The translations under genes and the position numbers were made by a program. From positions 143,281,001 to 143,345,000 of the forward strand of contig CM032232.1 in assembly GCA_019009955.1 (NCBI GenBank): 64,000 bases of DNA. Direction: 5' to 3'. Below, in pieces: positions 1 through 12,051 of this stretch. Source of the DNA: Riptortus pedestris. Its lineage: Eukaryota > Arthropoda > Insecta > Hemiptera > Alydidae. Under the pieces are notes generated by a model. The model did not search any database and was not told the DNA's origin. It was given only the letters and a program-made list of their open reading frames with translations. Within the stretch, counting starts at the first letter, position 1, and each line of letters begins with the position of its first letter.

Positions 1-780
1 AAATATGACTGAAAACAGGAAACAATGCAGTGTACGTCCGGTCCTAGCTGCAGGATAAACGGCCTGTCCCAGCAGTACAATCAGCGGCCGGTAGAGTGTG
101 CCATAGTAATAGAGCGGCTAAATGAATCTCTCCCAAAGCAATAATTCAAGAATACGTAAGACACCCGACAATAACACTTAAAAAAAATCTACTATCAATG
201 ATCTGTATTCGCATTATTAAATCGTTTGTAAATAAACAAAAATTAAAGGAAGTAGGGCAAGCAGTCAGCATTAGTGCAAAATATATCTAGAAGAGTGAGC
301 TGTAGACGATCAAAACAAAGGAAATATACCGAACTAATAACTTGCAACATTTAAGAAATACATTTCTTAGTAAAATAAATTCAAAATACATTCTTTAGTA
401 AAGAAAATTCACAATATACACAAATCAACAAACAATTTAAAGAAGTGAGGTACGAAAAGCAGTAAGCTTTAGTTACCCAAACATCTGGCAGGGAGTGCTG
501 AAGTCAAATAAACGAAACAAAGCCCTTTCAAGCCGACAACTATCAGCATTTAAAATATTATACAAAATACAAATTCAACACAATAAAAATCAAAATTCAA
601 CACATGTAGCATTATTGAATGAAACTAAACAAACCAATTTTGGGATAATACAAAATTTAAATAAAAATTAGACAAATAATAACAGTAAATCAAATTTAAG
701 GCTCTCGGAGATCTTAAATGCTTTATTTAAATGGGATACTTGACTTTCTAAAGGGTAAATCATTAAAATACGATTTAAAT
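1..780. other. AT-rich DNA with no recognised gene or repeat
   Basis: I see no coding frame of interest, no clear terminal repeats and no match to the repeat families found elsewhere in the window. The stretch is AT-rich with many short A runs. Confidence 0.4.
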
Positions 781-859
781 ACATATTTAAATGACATTAC
801 TTTTTCATTTACCACGCCCTTTGCCCTTCGCCCGGAGCCCGGGCAAAAAAGGGGGTCAG

Positions 860-965
860 GTCCGTTTCGGCGGGAAATCGATTTTGGACTTTGAGCGCCT
901 CGCTACGGGAATCGAACCGTCCTATGTCGAAGCTAAAGGTGTCTACGGCTCAGGGAAGCATCGGA
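860..965 (-). repeat. possible tRNA-related sequence with a B-box-like motif
   Basis: On the minus strand 908-918 reads GGTTCGATTCC, an exact RNA polymerase III B-box type motif, within a GC-rich island that differs from the AT-rich surroundings. A complete cloverleaf is not obvious, so this is at most a tRNA-derived or SINE-like scrap. The island directly precedes an H copy that lacks its head. Confidence 0.25.
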
Positions 966-984
966 GAGTTTTTCCCCCGGTCGG

Positions 985-996
985 ATATATATATAC

Positions 997-1029
<33 letters not shown>

Positions 1030-1460
1030 TTGTCTGTTACCGCTTTAGCGGTCGTAATTGTTTTTAATCGTTACCAAACTCGATATTTCATCATTTTCCA
1101 TAAAAAGAAAGATCAAGTTTGTTAACGGCTGAAATCGGACCAGTGGGAGGGGGGGGTTTAGAGGGGAGGATTTTCGAAATATCTGCGTTACTATTCATCG
1201 GATCGAAACATTGTACAGAAGCAATCTTATTGCAAATTAAAGTTACTATAAATATTGTCATATACATTTTTTCTCTAACTTGAATATTAACCGAGATATT
1301 TGCATTTTTATTAATCGGGGCGCCTGACGGACGAAAGTTACTTTCCCGCCAAAAGCTAGTTCGCCCGTTTCCTTCACTGGGTCGGCTCTCGTGAAATTTC
1401 TCTATTGTAAAACTTCACGTGGGAAATCTGCTTAGTTTCCGCTGCCCCTGCGTGACGGAC
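985..1460 (+). mobile_element. H-family (HINE-like) copy, head missing
   Basis: An (AT)n run is followed by the body motifs 'accgct..agcggtcg', 'ccaaactcgatattt', 'ggctgaaatcggaccag' and 'aatattaaccgagatattt', then the tail (GGGAAATCTGCTTAG, a degraded hairpin, CTGCGTGACGGAC, T run). The usual head is replaced by unrelated GC-rich DNA. It belongs to the short subfamily with one body module. Confidence 0.75.
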
Positions 1461-1925
1461 TTTTTTTACCAGCACATGGGAAATGTGCTTTGTTGACGCA
1501 ACCCTTTGCGCGACAGAATTTGTTATATACTTGAGAGTCTAATGACAAGAGGGAGAGTGTCGCAAAAGGGTTTTGAAGTTGTGACTAGCAACTAGAGAGC
1601 GTTGTTGCATGAACAGCTGTCAGCAATTGCAGGCAATTTGGCCCTTTGTGCTCACAGCTGTTGGTCTACATGCTGATGAGTTTGTTTGCTAGCCGGGCTA
1701 GTTACTCGCTATCTCTCTCGACAAAGATAAATTGCTACGGCTCGCTTTGTCGAACGCTCCTCATTATTCAAACATGTCCACACACAAACCTATCGTTGGT
1801 CCGAGTTTTATACTTGGTTATGACTAACGAGAAGATTATGATCACACTAATACTTCATAAGAGTTCGACCGTGAAATGAGGAAGGGAAAATAGGGAGAGA
1901 GGGAAAACCCCGCATTTAATCATTT
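1461..1925. other. no recognised feature
   Basis: Non-repetitive at the level I can judge. The short frames here show no family signature. Confidence 0.35.
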
Positions 1926-2451
1926 TAGTAGTTTTCCCGGAAAGGAAATCAGCTATTGAGGTCGAACTCACGATTAGGTACGATTGAGGAAGGACACAGG
2001 ATTTTCGAAAAAGAAAAAAAAATATCCTCTTAATATCTATCGATCCTACCGATGAAATGACTAAAATGAGGTCCTTTCAAAACTATATATATATCACCGC
2101 TCAGCAGTCGCAATTATTGTTTAATCGTTGCCAAACTCGATATATCAGAGTTCCATACAAAACTGAAGATCAGATTCGGTAACGGTTCAAATCGCATGAG
2201 AGAGAGGGAGGGTTTAGAGGGGAGGAATTTCGAAAAATCTCCCTTACTATACGTCGGATCGAAAAATTGTGTATAACGAATCTTATTGTAAATTAATTGT
2301 ACTATAAATATTGTTATGTACGTTTATTCTCTATCTTGAATATTAACCGAGATATTTACATTTTTAAGTATTCAGCCTTCAGTAAACCCTAACTTCTACT
2401 CATGTTACTTTAACAATAGTTCGTTGTATTATAAACCACATTATTCAAAGC

Positions 2452-3334
2452 TTAACCCTCGGTCGGGCGCGTCATGAATATTAAGTCTTTGGGCGCGTGT
2501 ATCTCAGAGATATCATCCTCAACCGTTTTTACGGAAATACAGTTTTTTAATATATATTTTGCACTAAAATGTTCAGTGTGTGATTAGAAACCATAACAGA
2601 AAATATAACTTCATTCAAAAATAAGTAGCACGAAATCACTTTTAGATAAGACATTAAAAATCATCTAAATATTAATGTACAAATCCTTTTTAAAATAGCA
2701 GTTTAATTATTATTTCTTTTGCAGAGCTGTATTACAATTAGGACAAAGCATGGAGGTATGTCGTAAACAAGTTTTGGTTTTGCAATTCTCACAAGAGTAT
2801 TTAGTAAACCTACATTTCTTTTTAGTTTCGCATGTTTCACATCATTTTCTTTTGTTCATTGTAGCGGAATGATTTTTTTATAGTGTTTTTGTACTTGAGT
2901 TCAATGTATGGTCCAAAGAGTGTCTGCACTCTTCACATTTCGTCCTTAGTTCGGTTGGTAAACGTCTGCTGTTGTCACTGCGTCGTACAATATTTTCTTG
3001 TACAAGATTTTTTGAAAGCTCAAGTATGAGCAAAATAATATAAAAATAGGTTTACATGATTCCAATTAATAAAGAGAAACTTAATTGATGTATATATTTA
3101 TGAAAAACCGATTTCAAAAAAACTTCCGAGATCGGGCGCGTGGTATCTAGGAGATTAAACTGAATGACAGGTGAAACACACAACTCCATCGAAAAAAGTG
3201 ACACAACTGACCTTGAGTGGGAGACCTATAAAGAACATAACTCGAAGCACTACACCACCACTCTCTGCTAGAAGGAGTGGCAATTTCTCTAGAAACTGTG
3301 TATCTCAGAGATCACGCGCCCGACGGAGGGTTAA
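2452..3334. mobile_element. piggyBac-like element 1 with TTAA duplications
   Basis: TTAA lies at 2452-2455 and 3331-3334. The terminal inverted repeats are CCCTC.GTCGGGCGCGT at the left and its complement ACGCGCCCGAC.GAGGG at the right, with the subterminal motif ATCTCAGAGAT also inverted. The 875-bp interior is far shorter than an autonomous piggyBac (about 2.4 kb) and retains only a transposase C-terminal remnant. A second internal copy of the TCGGGCGCGTGGTATCT motif near 3132 suggests a terminal or subterminal duplication. Confidence 0.85.
2715..2940 (-). pseudogene. piggyBac transposase C-terminal cysteine-rich domain, remnant
   Basis: Read on the minus strand, the translation contains KCEECRHS and, after in-frame stops, CETCETKKKCRFTKYSCENC followed by KTKTCLRHTSMLCPNCNTAL. 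The repeated CxxC pairs with an LCxxH-type end are the RING/PHD-like cysteine-rich domain at the C terminus of piggyBac transposases, which helps bind the terminal repeats. The DDD catalytic core is absent from this element. At least two stops interrupt the frame, so no function is expected. The position near the end of the TTAA-bounded element fits the usual gene layout. Confidence 0.7.
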
Positions 3335-3585
3335 ATACCAAATATTATTTTCAACCGACTTTTATTGTACGAGATACATGCAACTATGTTCTGGTAACAC
3401 ATGCAAATATGTTCTGTTGATCCCCCCCCCTCTTAACCTCTTGGACTACTAAGATTTGAGTCATTGAGATAAAAATGATTCTGATCCGTTATAAGTTACA
3501 GTACTAGATATAGTAAATATTTTTCATTAAAATTAATATTTTAAATTCAGATATATTTCAATAATTGGTTTTATTTCCGGTGAAG

Positions 3586-4130
3586 TATATTTCGATCTAT
3601 CTGTTCAGCTGTGAGAGGTCGACAGTCCGGTTTGTTAACAATTTTAGAGAGGGAATTTCGAAAAGTTAAATTGTCTCCTTTATTTGTACCGGGGCCGAAA
3701 AATCGTATAAAATCAATCCTATTGCAAATTTAATGTTCTATAAATGATGTTATGTACTTGTTTTCTCTATATTGAATATTAACCGAGATATTTCCATATT
3801 TCAGTTTTCGGCCATCAGTAAACCCCCACTCCCATATTCTTGTCATATTAAAAATAACCTGTTATGTCAGGAATCACTTCATTCCAAGCGTAAATACCAT
3901 ATATGGTTTTTATTCGATTTTTATATTGTGAGATCCATGCAAATACGTTATTTGATGACGTCATCTATTACAAGTTTTGGTTCTTTCAAGAAAATGTTTA
4001 TTCGATCTGTACCATACTCTATATTTAACCGTTTCCATCTACTGTATGGATCATGTATGTTTTTTGTCGACCTGGAATAGTGGGGGTTTTGAGAAGGGTG
4101 GGGGGGGGGGGTCAAAAATTCTAATTACTT
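3586..4130 (+). mobile_element. diverged H-family fragment (module 1 followed by the start of module 2)
   Basis: The order of motifs is 'tctatattgaatattaaccgag', 'tcagtaaacccccactcc', 'gatgacgtcatc', 'accatactctatatttaacc', then 'ggaatagtgggggttt'. This shows that a second, related module follows module 1 in the long subfamily. No tail is visible. Confidence 0.6.
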
Positions 4131-4412
4131 GAGTTATTAAACGTTTGGACATCAGACGCATCCAGACTTTCCAATCCAAAGTCCTGCCCACCATAGTAGA
4201 TGCTCCATATTATGTTACAAACCACACCCTCCATAAAGATTTTAATATCCTATTTTTATAGGACCTAATTCTCTTAAGATTCAGAAAATTCCACCACAGG
4301 AGGGTATCCAATCATTCTAATCCAGTTCCACTCATCCATATTCCCCTTGACAAGAGACAATGGCCCAGAGATCTCCTATAGAAGTGTGAAGTGCAGTGAT
4401 AGCAGTGGCTAT
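4131..4412. other. no recognised feature
   Basis: Spacer between two H copies, with nothing I can identify. Confidence 0.35.
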
Positions 4413-4997
4413 TAGCAGATTTCCCTTAAGGGAAATCAGCTATTGAGGTTGAACTCATAACGGAATTTTCGAAATTTTTCTTCAAATGTCCATCGATCCT
4501 ACCTAGTAGATGACGAAAATGAGGTCCGTTCAAAACTGTATATATATCTATATATATATATATAGATATATATATATATATACATATATATATATTTTTT
4601 TCTGTTTCCGCTCTAGCGGTCGCTATTGTTGTTTGATCGGTACCAAACTCGATATTTAGTCGTTTTATGTAAAAAGAAAGATCGAGTTCGTTAACGGCTG
4701 AAATCGGACCAGTGGGATTTAAAGGGGTGGATTTTCAAAAATTCGAAATATCTCCGTTACTATACGTCGGATCGAAAAATTGTATAAAACCAATCTTATT
4801 GCAAATTAAATTTACAATAATTATTGTTATATACATTTAATCACAGTCTTGAATATTAACCGAGATATTGGCATTCTTATTAAATAACGGATTTTTGAAT
4901 TTCCCGCCAAAAGCTAGTTCGGCCCTTTGCCGTAACTGTTCGGCTCTCGTATGGATATTTCTCTATTGTATAACTTCACGTGGGAAATCTGCTTATT
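4413..4997 (+). mobile_element. H-family copy, tail hairpin lost
   Basis: The head is complete (TAGCAGATTTCCCTTAAGGG from 4413) and is followed by an interrupted (AT)n run at about 4540-4592 and the short-subfamily body. The subterminal inverted repeat 'cacgtgggaaatctgctta' is present, but the sequence then diverges, so the hairpin and GACGGAC end are missing. Confidence 0.8.
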
Positions 4998-5353
4998 TTC
5001 TTATCAAGTCCCATTCCTCCTTAACTGTTGACTTCCTTGAAATAAACACCCCATTACACTACATGAACCAAAACTGACTTCATTTAGCAATTCACAGTAT
5101 ATCTTAATATAGTGTTATTTTATTTATTTTTTAATGTAGAAAAGCAAGAATGTTTGCAATTGGAAGACAGTGGGTGAGAGTAAAAGCGGTTGACATAAGT
5201 GGAACAAGTGGCTCATTTAAATTCAGCAGATCTCCAGTAGAGAACGCCATGTCCGGGCTGGGCTAAGCCAACGAGATCTATTGTGCCCTTTGTTATTTCA
5301 TAGTCTAGTCGAAGGGTCTAGCTCTTTGTTATTTTATTATAATATAACAATGC

Positions 5354-5528
5354 TGTTCTACCGTTACACTTATTCCGCTCTGCTAATCTTACATCAGTTC
5401 GTTGCATTTATTTATTTGTTTCGAATGTATTTGTATACATAGGAAACAAGCATTAAAATAAAGCTATGCAATTCGGCTCCAGAGGAAATCAAATGTGAGA
5501 ATGAAAGTTATACAGCAATAGAAGTCCG
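5354..5528. repeat. duplicated segment, unit 1 (pairs with 7375-7560)
   Basis: 'gttacacttattcc..ctctg', 'gttgcatttatttatttgtt' and the following 'gaaatcaaatg..agaatgaaagttat' recur in the same order at 7375-7560. In both places a minus-strand H tail follows, so about 0.9 kb (5354-6280 against 7375-8100) is a diverged duplication. Confidence 0.6.
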
Positions 5529-6660
<1,132 letters not shown>

Positions 6661-6661
6661 A

Positions 6662-6779
6662 AGCAGATTTCCCTTAAGGAAAATCAGCTATTGAGGTCGT
6701 ACTCATGACGCCATTTTCGAAAAATTTCTTCAAATGTCCATCGATCCTACCCTCGAGATGACGAAAATCACGTCCTTTC

Positions 6780-6845
<66 letters not shown>

Positions 6846-7347
6846 TTATATATATTTGTCTGTTAACGCTCTAGCGGTCGCAATTTTTGTTTGATCGTTA
6901 CCAAACTCGAAATTTAATCGTTTTATGTAAAAAGAAAGATCAAGTTCGTTAATGGCTGAAATCGGACCAGTGGGAGGTGGGGTTTAGAGGGGGGAATTTT
7001 TAAAAATTCAAAATATCTCCGTTATTATGTGTCGTATCGAAAAATTGTAAAGAATCAAAGTTGTTGCAAATTAAACTTACTATAAATATTGTTTTATACA
7101 TTTATTCACTATCTTGAATATTAACTGGGATATTTGCATTTGTATTGCGTGTGTGTGATCGGCAGGAGTCGGCTATGTTCGGGACGTTCCGCCGAGAGTT
7201 AGGGCGGTCATTTCCGTTACTGTTCGTCCCTCTTGAATAGGTTTAGAGATTCATTATTACTATTGACGTTATTAGTAGGCAGATTTCTCTATTGTAAAAC
7301 GTCACGTGGGAAATCTGCTTAGTTTACGCAGCCCCTGCGTGACGGAC
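6662..7347 (+). mobile_element. H-family copy, near full length, short subfamily
   Basis: The head palindrome (6663 on), (AT)n of about 60 bp at 6784-6843, a single body module, and the complete tail (inverse motif GGGAAATCTGC, hairpin ACGCAGCCCCTGCGT, GACGGAC and T run). It is one of the best reference copies for the family. Confidence 0.85.
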
Positions 7348-7374
7348 TTTTTTAATTAAATTTCGAGTTTGGTA

Positions 7375-7560
7375 TCGATACCTTTACACTTATTCCACTC
7401 TTGGAGTCTTTCATCAGTTAGTTGCATTTATTTATTTGTTTCATGTGTTTGTGTACATATAGTAAACGAGATTTAAAACAAAGTTACGCAACAAACTTAT
7501 GTATGGCTCATAAGGAAATGAAATGTTAGCATGAAAGTTATGAAGTAAAATTGCCACACT
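7375..7560. repeat. duplicated segment, unit 2 (pairs with 5354-5528)
   Basis: The same ordered blocks as unit 1. After 7560 about 165 bp without a counterpart separate it from the H tail at 7728, so this unit carries extra DNA or unit 1 lost it. Confidence 0.55.
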
Positions 7561-7727
7561 AAAGTCTAATTATTTTTTGAAGAACTTTGGAATCATAAAA
7601 ACTGTTTATACTTTTTAAATTTTCTACGAGAGTCTACACTTTCCAAGGTTTTTGGATAAAAGTAGACACTTCGAATTTTGCAACTAAATCTGGGCCATAT
7701 GAGACACTTCAGAAAGCATATTTAAAA

Positions 7728-8480
7728 GTCTGTCACGCAGGGGCTGCGTAAACTAAGCAGATTTCCCACGCGAAGGATTACAATACATAAATATACATAC
7801 AGCTAACACTAGCGCCAATGTTAAGTGAATAAATACAAACGTAATAAGAAATATATCCTCTGCCGGCAGGAAGCGTCTCAAATGTAAACAAATAGTTCTG
7901 CCAACGGCTCACCGGAAAGAAAACAGTAATTTAAATATATCAGAATATAACATATTCATTTTATTGAAAACTATATACTATATCTAGTACTGTAATTATT
8001 AATGAAACAGAATAATTTTTATCTCAATCAATCAAATTTTAGTAGTCCAAGAATTCAAGACGAAAAGGGTGGGGGTCACAATAACATATTTGCATCTAAC
8101 TCATATAATAATTGTCTCTGGAAAACAATGCTTGGTATATAAGCTGCGAATAATGTGGTTTATTATATAAATGAGTACTGTCTATGTAATGCCGAAAACT
8201 GAAAAATGCAAATAACTTGATTAATATTCAAGATAGAGAATAAATTTATTCACACAATATTTATAGTAGATTAGATTGGTTTTTCACATTTTTTTTGTTT
8301 TTGGTTATAGGAATTTTCGAAATTCCTGCCCTCGTACCTCCCACCCTCTCGTCCGATTTCAGCCAGTAACGAACTCGATCATTTATTTTTCATAAAACAT
8401 TTTAATATCGAGTTCGGTATCGGTCAAACAATAATTGCGACCACTAGAGTGGTAACAGACATATATATATATATATATAA
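7728..8480 (-). mobile_element. H-family copy, minus strand: tail and body
   Basis: Inverted tail (GTCTGTCACGCAGGGGCTGC), body with two modules, and 'ggtaacagacatatatat' at the (AT)n border. The matching head is found at 9424-9572, so the copy appears to be opened at its (AT)n core by about 0.95 kb of other elements. Its body supplies the empty-site counterpart for the RpL40 retrocopy (around 7975). Confidence 0.75.
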
Positions 8481-8517
8481 AATTGTTTTGATGTTTTCGA
8501 CCAGGTTATATTTATAT

Positions 8518-8869
8518 ATAGTGTTGTTATTCTTTTTGGAGTTTTGGTCAATGTTGGTGAAAAAATCTTAGTTTATGCGGATATTTCGAGAATCTTTATT
8601 TTCCCTTCTTCAGGGCAAGACTAAAGATACTTAAAAACTATTACACATAAATATTGCACTTAGGAATAGTGTTATAGTCCCCTATAGGGTTATAGAAAAC
8701 AAGGGAGGTTACTACAACCCTGGTCCTAAGTACAATAGTTATGTGTAATACTTTTTAAGTATCTTTAGTCTTGCCCTAAAAAAGAGAAAATAATGATTCT
8801 CGAAATATTGTCATAAACTAAGATTCTTTCACCAACAATGACCAAAACTCCAATAAGAATAACAACACC
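8518..8869. repeat. foldback element with about 147-bp arms, Penelope-like ends suspected
   Basis: Left arm 8518-8665 and right arm 8723-8869 are inverted copies, for example GTGTTGTTATTC against GAATAACAACAC. On the minus strand the left arm contains CTGAAGA, a possible short stem, then CGAAA and TATC, which resembles a hammerhead ribozyme core as found in Penelope-like element terminal repeats. The right arm has lost the CTGA. The location is directly at the (AT)n border of an H copy. Confidence 0.55.
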
Positions 8870-8882
8870 ATATATATATATA

Positions 8883-8913
<31 letters not shown>

Positions 8914-8919
8914 ATTTTA

Positions 8920-9421
8920 TTTTTTTTTATTTATTTCCTTGGTGAAGTAAGCCTACAGGAAGGGAGTTTATTGGCCACACGTCCCGTACAATAATTAGTA
9001 CATAACGTCTGCTTGAAGCATAATATATATATATATATATTTTTAACTATAATAACATTTAATATTTGTACAATAAAATTATTTACAACAAAAAAAAGAA
9101 AAGAAAAACTAAAACAAATTTTGTATTCAATAAATGAATAATTAATTAATTTAACTGTATTTCAGTTTCAAATAATTCAAGAAGTCATACATTTCTTCAG
9201 CAAACTGTTTTAATAGTTTATTATGTTTATTAAATAATTGTCGGCATTTTAATTGGGTTTTAAAGTCTTCACTTTGGAGCTTTAGTAGTCTGTAGTCATA
9301 GAGCAAGTGTATATGTCTGTTCAGTAGTAAAGTTGCAGTAACAGTTTGGTTGATCTTTTAGGCCAAAACGATTAAAATAACAATTTGTTGTTCCGTGCCC
9401 AGTTAATAATTGTGTCAAGTG

Positions 9422-9422
<1 letters not shown>
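8920..9422 (-). mobile_element. 5'-truncated LINE (Jockey/R1-like), minus strand
   Basis: It contains a 3' coding end (9151-9420) followed, on the minus strand, by a 3' UTR with 'gtgtggccaataaactccc' and an A-rich tail at about 8920-8940. The UTR resembles the end of the LINE at 17231-17952 ('acaacatttaaataaattccc', then an A tail). A short (AT)n lies inside the UTR at 9023-9042. The element lies between the two halves of an H copy. Confidence 0.65.
9151..9420 (-). pseudogene. LINE ORF2 C-terminus, remnant
   Basis: The minus-strand translation reads QLLTGHGTTNCYFNRFGL, then NCYCN.TTEQTY..ALYDYRLL and KQFAEEMYDFLNYLKLKYS before a TAA at 9151. 'LTGHG...YL.RF' followed by a C-x-C...ETxxHxLxxC zinc-knuckle-like block is the usual C terminus of Jockey/R1-clade LINE ORF2 proteins. 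The His and last Cys of the knuckle are altered (ALYDY), which together with missing upstream domains marks it as dead. It shares the EQTY...LLYDC pattern with the fragment near 17.5 kb, so both are probably one LINE family. Confidence 0.65.
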
Positions 9423-9423
<1 letters not shown>

Positions 9424-9463
<40 letters not shown>

Positions 9464-9572
9464 ATGAACAAACCTTTCATCATCTAGATAAAATTTGACG
9501 ATAGAGGAAAATTTTTGAAAATGACATCACGAGTACGACCTCAATAGCAGATTTCCCTTAACAGAAATCTGC
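9424..9572 (-). mobile_element. H-family head, minus strand (other half of 7728-8480)
   Basis: (AT)n at 9424-9454, then 'catcatctag', 'tgacatcacgagtacgacct', 'caatagcagatttccc' and the palindrome end. It completes the interrupted H copy. Confidence 0.7.
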
Positions 9573-9972
9573 TGGAAAGGATATGATAAACTCGAACACT
9601 GATTGCATTTGATTGACGGCGCGAATTCCTGAGCGAGCTGAATATGAATCGTCTCGAGCGACTGTTCGTGAATCGATGTTAGACCGAATCGATAGTGGTG
9701 AAATCAGTAAGACATTGAATTATCAGCTGGTTCTTCAGCCGGCGCAGACTGATTAATGACAGCTAGAGCTTCTTCATGGCAGACAGCCCCCAATCGCCTT
9801 AAGTGCCTCCTATAAACCAGGAATTCCTCCCTCCTTCTAATTCATTAGACACACTCAGCAGCTGTGAATTCCCTTCAGCTGTTTGGAATTAATCCTTATT
9901 TTATAAAGGCACTTGTACTATCACTTACGTTTCAAAAAGACTTCATAGTTCCGTTTCTCGTTGAGTGGATTT
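9573..9972. other. no recognised feature
   Basis: A mixed-composition stretch with no repeat signature seen elsewhere in the window and no credible coding frame. Confidence 0.35.
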
Positions 9973-10069
9973 GTAAAAGATTTCCCTGAAGTGAAATTAG
10001 CTCTTGAGATATTCCAAAAATGTCTATAGGTCCCTACCTAGGAGATGGTGAAAATGATGTCTGTTCAAA

Positions 10070-10072
<3 letters not shown>

Positions 10073-10150
<78 letters not shown>
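10073..10150. repeat. (AC)n(AT)n compound microsatellite
   Basis: Alternating AC units run directly into AT units at the usual position of the H-family core microsatellite. Confidence 0.95.
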
Positions 10151-10151
<1 letters not shown>

Positions 10152-10430
10152 ATGAATTTATAGACCGACCATTTGTTATTTAAGAATGTTTTCTGAGCCA
10201 TAAGTTCACAAAATAAAATTTAGTTCATATAGCCAATTATTTCACCCTCGACGTGTTACGAGTGAAAACCACTCCTTCTCAAGGAATTATTTAGCCATCA
10301 ATAAAAACTAAAAAACAATCCTTATATTATAATACATGAAATATATTATATAATAAATTCGTCTATAATTGGCTAAAACTTTGTACCATGTCCTTCAAAT
10401 CAAGTGAGCGACGCAACTATACAATGACGA
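10151..10430 (+). repeat. family C repeat, uninterrupted copy
   Basis: 'gagccata', 'aattatttcaccctcgac', 'cactccttctcaaggaatta', 'tttagccatcaataaaaac' and 'ataatccttatattata'-type blocks match 17091-18159 in order. This copy lacks the LINE found there and so acts as its empty site. No terminal inverted repeats are obvious. Confidence 0.65.
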
Positions 10431-11186
10431 AAATGAAATCTGTATTTGTATGTTACCGTTCCAGAGGTCGCAATGTTTATTTTATCGTTACGAAGCTCGA
10501 TATATAGGTGTTTTATGTAAAACTAAGGATTAAGATAGTTAATTGCTGAAATTAAATCAGTGTGAGACGGGATTTAGAGGAGGGAATTTGAAAAATCGTC
10601 GTTATTATACGTCGGATCCAGAGAATGTATATCACCAATTTTATTTCACATTTAATTACCTAAATATTTTGTTATATGCTTAGTTTCTTTAACACGAATA
10701 TTAAACGAGATATGGATTTTTCAGGTTCCTTCAGTAAACCCCCACCCTCATGAAATTATTTATTCTAAGCTCAATTAAGATTTTACGTTCTTATCTTGAA
10801 CATGGTTGTTTGATCTATACAATACTCGATATTTAACAATTTCAGGCTGAAATTGGGCACGGAATAGTCGGGGCTTAAAGGAGAGGGAGGGTACGAAAAT
10901 TCGAAATATCTCTTTTAAAATGAGTCGGGCCGTGTTTTTTTATAGGTCGAATCTTATACAAATATTTATGGTCTACAATTGCTGTTCTATACATTTTTTC
11001 AAAACTTAAGTGTTACCAAGTTATTGGTGCTTTCTTGTTTTCAGCGTTCAGGAACCCCCCCCCTCTTCTTCTCATCGGTTATTTACATGGAATTAGTCAA
11101 TAAGTCTTGATATGAGATCAGTAATGTGTTATCCCGGCATGTGGGAAATCTGCTTCGTTTACTCAGCTTCTGGGTGATGGACTTAT

Positions 11187-11397
11187 TTTATTAACAAACG
11201 CCCACTTTTTGCTACTAAGGCTTATTGGAACGGGTATCTGCAGTATATCCCTTTTCTTGCTCGGGTGTAACTGAGGATTCTATGTAATGAGTTTGTGACT
11301 AAATAAATTCCAATAAATCCAAAATAGAAATCACGACTCTAAGTTTACCAAATGAGATTTAGACCAAAGCCTTAATTCACATGGCTAACCTGAGTCC
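11187..11397 (-). mobile_element. tRNA-derived SINE, old degenerate copy
   Basis: Read on the minus strand it parallels the SINE at 61257-61471: 'ctcaggttagccatgtga', 'ttaaggctttggtc', and the 3' part 'gatacccgttccaataagcc' and 'agcaaaaagtgggcgttt' ending in A-rich sequence. The B box is destroyed. It lies directly next to the tail of the preceding H copy. Confidence 0.65.
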
Positions 11398-11480
11398 TCC
11401 TCCCCATAGTTACCATTAGGAAATGCGACATCATAAAAGATCACACAGAATGCCCTTAACCAAGAATCATGTTATAGTAA

Positions 11481-11862
11481 GATTTCCTTAAGTGAAAACC
11501 CTGTCATTGAGGCTGTACTCATAATTCCTCAAATCACCATCGATTCTTCCTCGGAGATTTTAATGAAAATGAGGTCCATTCAATAATTACAGGGGAAGTC
11601 AGAAAATAAAAATATCTCCCTTATACAATATGTTATAGAATTCATCTGGTCAAACTGTTGATGCCTTCCAATAGTTGTTTCATACATTCGTTTTACTCGA
11701 ATATTAGGCGAGTTGTTCATACTTTCTTGGTTTCAGTCTTCAGTAAACCCCTACTTATCGTATTTTATTTAGATATAGAGAATTTATCATGAGATGAAGT
11801 CATTAGTGTGCCATACCACTACTTGGAAAATTTGCTTAGTTTACGCAGCCCCTGCGTGGTGG
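11481..11862 (+). mobile_element. H-family copy without (AT)n, internally deleted
   Basis: Head (AGATTTCCTTAAG) to 'gaggtccattcaataattac', then a jump straight into the last module ('ttcatactttcttggtttca') and the tail 'ttagtttacgcagcccctgc'. The end reads GTGGTGGGAG instead of GTGACGGAC. Confidence 0.65.
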
Positions 11863-12051
11863 GAGTGTCCTTTATTGCCATGGAAACAATAAGGAAGCTG
11901 GTTTGTCAAAATTTTAGCTGACTAATTCAGGCTGCTCAATAAAGATAACAAAGACTGGATTTAAAAACGCAAAGTATTAATGGGAAAAAGGAAAAGTTTG
12001 TATAAAAGTGTTCAGAAATAAAGTATAATATTGCTGCGGAAACTACGTACA

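Larger units (their letters stand above)
1926..3585 (+). mobile_element. H-family copy split by a piggyBac-like element
   Basis: The degraded head (1930-2080), a short (AT) run and module 1 run to 2451. The copy then stops within 'aaagcTTAA' and resumes at 3331 as 'TTAAataccaaatatt'. The uninterrupted order 'gcttaaataccaaatattgt' is seen in other H copies, for example near 16025 and 39450, which gives a paralogous empty site. Family: HINE-like, non-autonomous. Confidence 0.75.
9973..11182 (+). mobile_element. H-family copy, long subfamily with two body modules and a family C insert
   Basis: The degraded head is followed by (AC)n(AT)n (10073-10150), family C (10151-10430), module 1 (about 10431-10750), module 2 (about 10775-11075) and a tail ending 'ctgcttcgtttactcagctt' and GATGGAC. 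Modules 1 and 2 share the order 'ctcgatattt', 'ggctgaaat', 'gaaatatctc', 'gtcgg', 'ttctatacattt' and 'cttcagtaaaccc', so the long form is an internal dimer. Confidence 0.7.

Noticed and set aside
908..918. B-box motif considered as a tRNA gene
   Set aside because: No acceptor stem pairing or A box at the right distance could be recognised; kept only as a tRNA-related scrap.
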